A stretch of 64,000 bases of DNA, from positions 23,984-87,983 of the forward strand of contig CAZRYF010000012.1 of the NCBI GenBank assembly GCA_964604165.1. The letters run 5' to 3'. The first letter of the stretch is position 1. Each line of letters starts with the position of its first letter. The notes beneath the pieces were generated by a model, which ran no database searches, was not told the origin of the DNA, and saw only the letters and a list, made by a program, of their open reading frames with translations. This DNA comes from JAYZDK01 sp964604165 (GTDB taxonomy: Bacteria; Myxococcota_A; UBA796; CAJQPC01). A program made the position numbers and the translations under genes. Of this stretch, positions 58,172-64,000 are shown in pieces.

Positions 58172-59498
58172 AGTCAAGCACGCCACCGTAGTTGTCGTAC
58201 TCAATCCAAGGCTCGTCCGCCCCAATCCCCAGGTCAGAGTTCGCTGACGAGCGCTGACTCCAGAATCCCCGGAGGCTCAGGTCAGCCCAACCGTTGGTCC
58301 GGTAGGTCAGGTAGGCGTCCGTTCGAACCACGTGGTCGCCACGGGTGACCTCTCCCCTGTAGGTTTCCAACCGGTATCCGCCTTCTACGCCGACCAGCGC
58401 TCGGGAGGTAAGCATGCCGTCGTAGCGCAGGTATCCATAGTGGTACTGCACAAAGTTGGTGAACCAGGAGTCCTGGTGGTCCTTCCAGTACCCAATGTCC
58501 AGGGTGTGACCACGTCGCGGGCTCCATTGAAGCCCGGTGCGCACGATGAGAGCCTCCGGAAACTCCATGAGATCCACTGCGAAGTCCCCTGCACTGGAAT
58601 CCGATGCCGCACCGCCGGTGACCGAGGACTCGTCGTAGATGGCCCGGCCATATCCACCACTCAGACTCAGAACCAGGCGCTCCGTAAACCGTCCGTGCAG
58701 CCCCAACATGGCTCGCCAGCCCTTGGAGTTGGGCATCGCAAGCCACTCGCCGAGCGTGTCCGTTCCCGTTCCACCGCCACCCTGCGCATTCACGTCGTTT
58801 GTGGCCCAGTCGTACCAATAGTAGCTGTAGTTGACCAGCACTGCCGTACGGGGAAAGAAGGTCCACTTGAGGGACGCTTCCGGGCCATAACCAAGCCGAT
58901 TGTTCAGCCGAGAATCCCCTGTCGCCGTGGCCCCGACCGGCACCCGGTAGTCGTCGTAGCTGGCGAAACCTCCCGCATCCAAGGAGAGGGCACTGCCCGG
59001 CTTCAGCGAGAGCGCACCGGACCCCCGGTTACTGATGAAGGTGACCAGCGCATCATCTCCACCCGTCTTCTCCACCGCGTCCATCTTCCGAGAATGGACA
59101 ATGTTGGACTTGACGGAGATCTTGGATTTTGGCAGCAACTCCAGTTTCGCGTACAGATCTGTCTGATCGTAGCTACTTAGACGCTGATGATCAGAGTTCA
59201 GAAACTGTTCCACCCCGTACGCGCCCTCCAGATCCAGTCGGGCATTGTAGCCATCGACATTCAGTTGGAGGGCCGGACGCACAAGCATTGACAAGGCGGA
59301 GATCTCCTTGTCCTCATGCTGGTAGACGTTGGAAGCCCACCGGGTGCTCGCAGTCACCGACGGAATCATCTCCCCCTGGCCCAACTGAACGTGCTCGCCG
59401 GCTGCAGCATGCGCCGCACCCGAAGATCCCCCCAAGAGACCCACCCAAAAAAGTGCGCCCCTAAGATTGCGATTCTGGGTTTTCGGCAACAGCGGCAC
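58155..59498 (-). CDS. outer-membrane beta-barrel protein
   Basis: 447 residues. Signal (GALFWVGLLGGSSGAAHAAAG), then repeated amphipathic strands (NVDGYNARLDLEGAYGVEQF, SDHQRLSSYDQTDLYAKLEL, VSLKWTFFPRTAVLVNYSYYW-like), with a Tyr end (GVLDLTVRY) fitting BAM assembly. GTG at 59498 has GAGG upstream. It recalls exopolysaccharide or gliding-associated barrels (Glt-type) in Myxococcota, but no clear family. Last gene of the motor operon direction, 96 bp from the secreted coiled-coil gene. Confidence 0.8.
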   Translation of the reverse strand: MPLLPKTQNRNLRGALFWVGLLGGSSGAAHAAAGEHVQLGQGEMIPSVTASTRWASNVYQHEDKEISALSMLVRPALQLNVDGYNARLDLEGAYGVEQFLNSDHQRLSSYDQTDLYAKLELLPKSKISVKSNIVHSRKMDAVEKTGGDDALVTFISNRGSGALSLKPGSALSLDAGGFASYDDYRVPVGATATGDSRLNNRLGYGPEASLKWTFFPRTAVLVNYSYYWYDWATNDVNAQGGGGTGTDTLGEWLAMPNSKGWRAMLGLHGRFTERLVLSLSGGYGRAIYDESSVTGGAASDSSAGDFAVDLMEFPEALIVRTGLQWSPRRGHTLDIGYWKDHQDSWFTNFVQYHYGYLRYDGMLTSRALVGVEGGYRLETYRGEVTRGDHVVRTDAYLTYRTNGWADLSLRGFWSQRSSANSDLGIGADEPWIEYDNYGGVLDLTVRY

Positions 59499-59594
59499 CC
59501 TATCCTCGGGTCTAGCTACAGACAACGGCCACAAGACGGCAGCCAATACTGCCCCGTTTTCACACGCGGTGCAAGGTGTGTAGGGCCGCTTTTG

Positions 59595-60161
59595 TTAATC
59601 AAATGGAGAGGTATTGGGTGGGTCAAGCCCCACTTCGTCACCCAGGCTGGTCACAGGGTCCGTGACATCCACCTCTTCAACGGACGCTCCGACGACCTCA
59701 ACCTGCGTCTGGCCTGCATCTTCACCCCCCTCGCCCATGCAGGCTTCGGCCTCGGCGAGAAACTGCCTCTCCTTCGCGAGCGCCACCGCAATCTTGCGAA
59801 ATTCATGGTCACCCTTATCGTTAGCGCCTGCGTCAATTGCTTCCTTCATTCGCGCCTGGGCCGAGAGACTCACCTCCAGGAGCGCGCGGGTCGAAGAGAG
59901 CTTCTTCGTGACGCACTGAATTTTAATGGGATCCTTTTCCTTTTCCGCCTCCTCCAATGCCTTGGACATCTTGCGTTCCCCGTCCTGCATTTCGGCGATG
60001 GCCTTTCGGGCAAAGCTCAGCTTCTCAGCAGCGCTGGTGGACCCGCTCTGTTCCAGCTGCCCGCGGGCTTCATCGGCCGAGCCCTCTTCCTGCGCAACCG
60101 CCGCGCCAGGCAGAATCCAGACCGTCCCAAGAATGACCCCGAAAATCAATTTGTGCCGCAC
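59595..60161 (-). CDS. secreted coiled-coil protein of the motor operon
   Basis: 188 residues from GTG at 60161 (GGGAGG upstream). A signal peptide (IFGVILGTVWILPGAAVAQ) is followed by helical, charged repeats (AEKLSFARKAIAEMQDGERK, MSKALEEAEKEKDPIKIQ), two cysteines (QCVTKK, EACMGE), and an acidic Val/Asp-rich end. No known domain. It is periplasmic and could span part of the periplasm between the AgmX-type protein and an outer-membrane partner; this is inference from the operon. Confidence 0.75.
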   Translation of the reverse strand: MRHKLIFGVILGTVWILPGAAVAQEEGSADEARGQLEQSGSTSAAEKLSFARKAIAEMQDGERKMSKALEEAEKEKDPIKIQCVTKKLSSTRALLEVSLSAQARMKEAIDAGANDKGDHEFRKIAVALAKERQFLAEAEACMGEGGEDAGQTQVEVVGASVEEVDVTDPVTSLGDEVGLDPPNTSPFD

Positions 60162-60206
60162 GGAACCTCCCGTTCCCCAGGACAGCATAACTCTTTTGCC
60201 CGGGGT

Positions 60207-61592
60207 CTACTTCGTGAGAACGAAGGGATAGATGACGTCCATCTCGGTTTCCTTGTCAAAGGCCCAGGACTTCACCTTTCGCTTGATGCATTCTGCAAGT
60301 GCGCTGTCACCGGTGGTGTTCCCAAACACTGTCGCTGACAAGACCCGCCCGCGCCCAATGGAGAACTCGATCTCCACACGTCCGCCCAGGTTTGGATTCT
60401 CTTTCAGGCGCTTGTCGTAGCAGTACTTGATCTGGCCCTTGTACTTGCGGACCACCTTTCGCACTGCATCCTCATCCCCATCCCCCATGAGGTCCGCCGT
60501 GCCCAGCTCAATGTTTCCTTCCACCTGCACGCCGACATTGCCGCCCACGCTGGCGCTTCCCCCCTCGCCCTTGCCCAAGTCGCCAATGGTGGCCGCATCT
60601 ACGCTGCCTCCGCCATCGCCTCGGACATCAAGTTTTGCTGCGGAGGCCACTTCGACCCCGGATACGCCGGCGAGGGCTTTGTCCAGATCCTGACCCACAA
60701 AGTCCGAGTCCGCAAAGGGGTCATCCACCGCGAAGCCCGAGTTGTTGTCACCGGTGGTTCCGAGAAGCTTCAGGGACGCCATCAGCGGGTTGTCCTCCAA
60801 TTGGGCGCGCAACTCCTCTTGTTGCCGGGCCTTCTCTAGAGCCTCCCGGGCGGCTCGCTCCTCGGGGGACTCCTTGGGGGCCTCCTCCTTGGGGGCCTCC
60901 TCTACCGCCTCGACTTCCTCTTCTTCCTCGGCTTCGAGTCCTTCTCCCTCAGCAACCTCCTCGGTCACCTCTTCCACAACCTCGACCTCGGGCTTGTCTT
61001 CCTTTTCAGGAACAAGAAGCTTGGCGAACCGGTCTGGAATGTCTTCCTGGCTTACCTCGGGGAATTCCACGTTGAAGGCGTAGATGCCGAACAGACCCGC
61101 CAGTGCCGCTGCCAGGCCAAGAAACCCCAGAAACACCGGGTCGTCGTGTTCGATGAGCTGTGGTCGGAAGTCATGCTTTACGACCCCCTTCAGCGGCTCC
61201 GGTGGGGCAGGAACAAATTGGAAGAGAATGGAGATCCCGTCCACGCTCAACTTGCCACGGCTGGTTTCGGTGATGGGCAGAATCCAGTTGCTACCGCGCT
61301 TCACAGCGTCCCCACGCTGTCGGAGATCAGCCAGGGCGTTCACAGATCCCTTCAGGCTAACCTTGCCCTCCATGCTCTCAGTGAACTGCAGGAAGTAGTT
61401 GCTTCCCTTGGCCACAAAGACCGGGAACCTGTTCGGAAGGGAACAAGGCGGAAACACGAAGGTGTTTTTGGTGGACTCGCCCACCGTGACGGTCTGCCGG
61501 GAGCGAATCAGCTGCTCCTGAACGATCTTTCGATCCTGCACAATCCCGATGCGCAGAATCTTTCCTTGGGGTTTGCTGGGCTGTGCCGCCAT
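60207..61592 (-). CDS. FHA-like–TM–AgmX/PglI domain protein (GltG-like)
   Basis: 461 residues. The cytoplasmic N-terminus (about 1-130) resembles a forkhead-associated fold (RSRQTVTVGESTKNTFVFPP, GKLSVDGISILFQFV). One TM helix follows (about 155-175, FLGFLGLAAALAGLFGIYAF), then an acidic Glu/Val/Pro-rich periplasmic spacer and Gly-rich segment, and the C-terminal AgmX/PglI domain (VRKYKGQIKYCYDKRLKEN, LGGRVEIEFSIGRGRV, LAECIKRKVKSWAF) with the conserved Cys pair. This order is that of M. xanthus GltG, which links the AglRQS motor to the envelope. Its own motor genes lie just upstream. Confidence 0.85.
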   Translation of the reverse strand: MAAQPSKPQGKILRIGIVQDRKIVQEQLIRSRQTVTVGESTKNTFVFPPCSLPNRFPVFVAKGSNYFLQFTESMEGKVSLKGSVNALADLRQRGDAVKRGSNWILPITETSRGKLSVDGISILFQFVPAPPEPLKGVVKHDFRPQLIEHDDPVFLGFLGLAAALAGLFGIYAFNVEFPEVSQEDIPDRFAKLLVPEKEDKPEVEVVEEVTEEVAEGEGLEAEEEEEVEAVEEAPKEEAPKESPEERAAREALEKARQQEELRAQLEDNPLMASLKLLGTTGDNNSGFAVDDPFADSDFVGQDLDKALAGVSGVEVASAAKLDVRGDGGGSVDAATIGDLGKGEGGSASVGGNVGVQVEGNIELGTADLMGDGDEDAVRKVVRKYKGQIKYCYDKRLKENPNLGGRVEIEFSIGRGRVLSATVFGNTTGDSALAECIKRKVKSWAFDKETEMDVIYPFVLTK

Positions 61593-61721
61593 GGTGTTCA
61601 GAATCCGAGCCAGGAGTTTTGGGAGCTCACGCGCTCACCCGATGCACAATAGACCATGGGTGTCAAAGCGTGCAAGCAAAGGGAGAGAGGTGGGGGAGAA
61701 AGCAGACATAGACCCGCGAAA

Positions 61722-62264
61722 TTACCCCTCTTGTTGGTAGACCACAAATCGGAATTCACCGAACTGAGCCTGCCCCGCGGTGTACATGACCTGGCGCACC
61801 ACCTCAAACGGTAGCCCCTTGTCACATTGCAGGAGAAGGCGCCCCTTGAACCCAAGTTCATCAGAACCTGTCAGCTCTCCCATGGCTTGGGCCTGCTTGG
61901 CCTTTTCCAGAAGAACGTCGTGCAGAACTGTAATCAGTTGCCCCTTCTTCTCCTCTTCCGGAAACTGCGTGAGGGTTTGACCAGGATTGGCTTCGTCCGC
62001 CACCTTTTCCATCGCCAAAATGAACTCGCCATCCACAGACAATTGAGATTGTGACACCACTACGCTCACGGCAGTTTCTGGCGACTTGGTCGCAGATGAG
62101 ACTGGAAGCGTCAGGTCAGCCGAAGCCGCGACGGTGATGCTCTCCGTGGAGTAGGACTTGAGCAGGAACACCAGGATGATGACCATGATGTCCATCATCG
62201 AGTTGATGCTCAGCCCTTCATCCTCGCCTCTGCCTCGAGAGTGCTTTTTCAGTTTTGAAGCCAT
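61722..62264 (-). CDS. ExbD/TolR family protein (second of pair)
   Basis: 180 residues. The N-terminus INSMMDIMVIILVFLLKSYS contains the membrane Asp of ExbD/TolR; a periplasmic domain of about 130 residues follows, with GRLLLQCDKGLPFEVVRQVM. GGAGG precedes the ATG. Lies 30 bp after the other ExbD-like gene, as in the AglQ/AglS arrangement. Confidence 0.9.
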   Translation of the reverse strand: MASKLKKHSRGRGEDEGLSINSMMDIMVIILVFLLKSYSTESITVAASADLTLPVSSATKSPETAVSVVVSQSQLSVDGEFILAMEKVADEANPGQTLTQFPEEEKKGQLITVLHDVLLEKAKQAQAMGELTGSDELGFKGRLLLQCDKGLPFEVVRQVMYTAGQAQFGEFRFVVYQQEG

Positions 62265-62294
62265 GGATTCCTCCGTTTCCTATGTCGGGACAGC

Positions 62295-62897
62295 CTAAAG
62301 GCCGCCTGCCACCACCACAAAGGGAAACAGCGTGTTGTAGGTTCCGTCATCGTTGGTTTTGGCCTTGTCCTCCAGGAGCGCTTCGTCCCGGGTGGCATCC
62401 ATTGTCCGCACCAACACTTCGTACTTGACCGCCGATTCCGGCGCGAGAATGACATTCTGATCATCCGGACGCGCGTACTTGGTCTGGACCTCCACCAAGT
62501 TCTTGGTCAGGCCCACGTAGTCATAGTGGTCTGGCGTGTCACACGTGGTGAGCTCGTTGCCCGACTCGTCCTTGCAGGGAACCGTGGGTCCCTTCTCTTC
62601 ACCTTCAGCGGCCGGCGCCACCTCCCCCTCCAACTTGGGCTCCTTGTTGTGTTTCACGGAGAAACCTTTCTCTGTGATCACGATGGAGAGCGTCAGCGGG
62701 GGCTCCTCCTCCTCCTCCGGCGGCTCGCTGGGATCGGACGGAGCACCAATGGCCGGCATCGTAGAGTCGATGATGGCCAGCTTGATCTGGCCCGACGCCA
62801 GAAGCAGGAACGGGATGAGAATGGACACCAAGTTCATGATCGGGATCAGATCCAAGTCTGTCATCTTCCCGACCGAGCGTCTTCCTTTGCCAGCCAT
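62295..62897 (-). CDS. ExbD/TolR family protein (first of pair)
   Basis: 200 residues. MTDLDLIPIMNLVSILIPFL is a TolR-like TM segment in which the usual membrane Asp position is taken by Asn (IPIMN), so proton binding may depend on the second ExbD-like protein. The periplasmic part has an acidic/Pro-rich stretch (EPPEEEEEPPL) and a Cys pair (PCKDESG, TCDTPD). In M. xanthus AglS and AglQ, the two TolR-like proteins also differ. GAGG precedes the ATG. Confidence 0.88.
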   Translation of the reverse strand: MAGKGRRSVGKMTDLDLIPIMNLVSILIPFLLLASGQIKLAIIDSTMPAIGAPSDPSEPPEEEEEPPLTLSIVITEKGFSVKHNKEPKLEGEVAPAAEGEEKGPTVPCKDESGNELTTCDTPDHYDYVGLTKNLVEVQTKYARPDDQNVILAPESAVKYEVLVRTMDATRDEALLEDKAKTNDDGTYNTLFPFVVVAGGL

Positions 62898-62922
62898 ACC
62901 CTCGAACCTCTATCAATAGGGG

Positions 62923-62960
62923 GGAGAAAAGGGCCGCTCCCAATCCCTGGGAGCGGCCCT
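62923..62960 (-). terminator. strong intrinsic terminator or attenuator between the MotA-like gene and the first exbD-like gene
   Basis: On the minus strand, AGGGCCGCTCCCA-GGGAT-TGGGAGCGGCCCT is a perfect 13-bp stem with a 5-nt loop, followed by TTTTCTCC. It lies 12 bp after the MotA-like stop and 25 bp before the next ATG. Confidence 0.75.
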
Positions 62961-62972
62961 CATTGCGTCGTC

Positions 62973-63638
62973 CTAGGAGGACGCTTCCTTGGAACCGTCT
63001 TCGCGAAGCGTCCCGCGACGACGAGCACCCAGGAGGTTGACGGTCTTCACGGCATAGAGGTCGACCTCATCCATGATCTTGGTCGTCTTGTTACCAATAA
63101 TGGAGTTCAAGACCAGGGTGGGGATTGCGACCAGCAGTCCCATCATGGTGGTGAACATTGCGACCGCGATTCCCTTGGCGAGCATGGAGCTCTTGGCGGA
63201 AGCACTGGTGCTATCCACAGCTTCGAATGCCTGGATCAGTCCGGTAATGGTACCGAGCAGTCCGGTCAGGGTGGCGACGTTGGCCAGCATGCCCAGATAT
63301 GGGGTCCGCTTGGACAACTGGGGAAAGACCTCGAGCACCGACTCGTCCACAGCATTCTGAATCTCGATGTCGCCGCGGTTTGCGCGGGTCAATCCAGACT
63401 TCAGCACGCGCGGCAGTGCCGCATTGGGCTCCGCGTTGCACAGCTTGATGGCACGGTCGATGTTGTTTGCCATGATCAGCTTCTGGATCTGGGCAAAGAA
63501 CGCCGTTCCGTTGATGTTGGCCCGCACCAGAATGTAGTAGAGCCGCTCGGCTCCAATGGCAGCCGCAAAGACTGCACACAAGACGATGGGGTAGATAAAG
63601 ATGCCGCCTTCTTTGAAGGCACGAACAATGATCCGCAT
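62973..63638 (-). CDS. MotA/TolQ/ExbB family protein (AglR-like)
   Basis: 221 residues. The N-terminal TM (IFIYPIVLCAVFAAAIGAERL), then the channel pair: YLGMLANVATLTGLLGTITG and GIAVAMFTTMMGLLVAIPTL. The TLTGLLGTITGLIQAF motif is that of TolQ/ExbB/AglR. C-terminus RRRGTLREDG cytoplasmic. Starts an operon with two ExbD-like proteins, a GltG-like protein, a secreted coiled coil and a beta-barrel. It forms the stator of a proton-driven machine. Confidence 0.93.
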   Translation of the reverse strand: MRIIVRAFKEGGIFIYPIVLCAVFAAAIGAERLYYILVRANINGTAFFAQIQKLIMANNIDRAIKLCNAEPNAALPRVLKSGLTRANRGDIEIQNAVDESVLEVFPQLSKRTPYLGMLANVATLTGLLGTITGLIQAFEAVDSTSASAKSSMLAKGIAVAMFTTMMGLLVAIPTLVLNSIIGNKTTKIMDEVDLYAVKTVNLLGARRRGTLREDGSKEASS

Positions 63639-63944
63639 GAGGACTCCGTAGACCTGGGCCGTTTGACCCCGTGATTGACTCTAAGCAGCTATCGCCTTGG
63701 ACGCGTGTTGCAACCCTTCTCCAACCCATTTGAGCCGAAGACCCGGAGACTGTACCCAAAGCGGCCCGCTTTTTCAGGCCATAGATGTGAAAAGCCCGTC
63801 ATCACGCATCCCCAAACGGGATTGTAGGGGGGTTGTTCCCCGCCGCCGGGGCCCTTTTCAGGCCCGGGGCGCCGTTTGAAAAAAACGTAAGGTCCCTGCA
63901 AGCTCCACACGTCGTGGCGCGCCAGGGCAAAACGTGTCCATAGG
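63639..63944. other. intergenic region upstream of the motor operon
   Basis: About 305 bp with no supported gene. It should contain the motor-operon promoter; only GGAG before the ATG could be recognised with confidence. A small hairpin AAAGCG-GCC-CGCTTT followed by TT (63758-63774) could end rightward transcription. A rightward frame of about 50 codons ends in the TAG at 63941 beside the repeat, without similarity or start. Confidence 0.5.
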
Positions 63945-64000
63945 CCCGGATATTTCACCAGGCTTCGTTGCGAGGGCCCGTAGTGCGCCAGCGAGGCGGG
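63945..64000. repeat. dispersed inverted-repeat element, copy 3 (partial, runs off right edge)
   Basis: CCCGGATATTTCACCAGGCTTCG and the next 25 bp match copy 1's left end with about two differences, then GAGGCGGG follows copy 2's internal block, showing it is a long-form copy. It sits one base after a TAG. Confidence 0.85.

Noticed and set aside
63758..63774. Rightward terminator AAAGCG-GCC-CGCTTT
   Set aside because: The stem is only 6 bp with few T residues and no rightward gene precedes it; kept only as a note in the intergenic entry.
63689..63958. Minus-strand frame of 89 codons near the right edge
   Set aside because: Composition is Gly/Arg/Pro-rich, it begins in the repeat element, and no domain or ribosome-binding site supports it.

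Overview
The window is a compact, GC-rich chromosomal segment from a Gram-negative bacterium. LolA, several beta-barrel proteins, many lipobox lipoproteins and FtsEX-EnvC show an outer membrane. The mix of AgmX/PglI C-terminal domains, an FHA-TM-AgmX protein beside MotA/ExbD motor proteins, two tandem ArsA-type ATPases, von Willebrand-type lipoproteins and a lipoprotein rich in Asp-Thr-Gly repeats points to Myxococcota or a related deltaproteobacterial lineage. This placement is inference from family content. Genes are tightly packed, with many 4-bp ATGA/GTGA overlaps and frequent GTG/TTG starts. The sequence holds one 100-N assembly gap (21305-21404).

Layout. 1-5399 (minus): SGNH hydrolase (cut by the edge), aldehyde dehydrogenase-like protein and a fused [2Fe-2S]/molybdopterin hydroxylase. 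5434-7104: polytopic membrane protein. 7092-10242 (minus): D-aminoacylase-like and SsnA-like amidohydrolases behind an FtsB-like gene. 10294-11337: a TolR/TolQ pair. 11414-13438: an HExxH lipoprotein and a sigma-70-family factor with a good sigma-54 promoter. 13678-21629: AgmX-type and unknown lipoproteins, gcvT-gcvH-gcvP, a small PilZ-like protein, folD and an FmdB zinc ribbon (glycine and one-carbon metabolism). 21703-24532: lipase and two ArsA ATPases. 24501-28608 (minus): a four-gene envelope operon. 28708-31120: NtrC-type activator and an envelope protein. 31098-34621 (minus): the ribosome/tRNA operon rpsP-khpA-rimM-trmD-rplS-yraN-rsmI. 34711-36261: acyl-CoA carboxylase beta subunit. 36376-39501: giant beta-helix lipoprotein. 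39514-40622: gene remnant, repeat element and a MazEF-like module. 40671-45355: TPR lipoprotein, PgeF, Kelch lipoprotein, HAD phosphatase and NadD. 45426-51324: murI-ftsE-ftsX-envC-ctpA-yibQ, a cell-wall and division block. 51299-56906 (minus): GT2, RimO, LolA and FtsK. 57071-58054: galE. 58155-63638 (minus): a motor-and-envelope operon (MotA, two ExbD, FHA-TM-AgmX, secreted coiled coil, then a beta-barrel) resembling a condensed Agl/Glt gliding or secretion machine.

The most unusual items are a dispersed repeat with about 16-bp inverted ends, seen in three copies, whose same end each time directly follows a TAG triplet, twice the stop codon of a gene; a sigma-54 promoter driving a sigma-70-family gene, with inverted repeats at enhancer distance; a strong hairpin terminator between the first and second genes of the motor operon; and an XdhD/SsnA-type catabolic locus. 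No tRNA, rRNA, CRISPR array or insertion-sequence transposase was seen.
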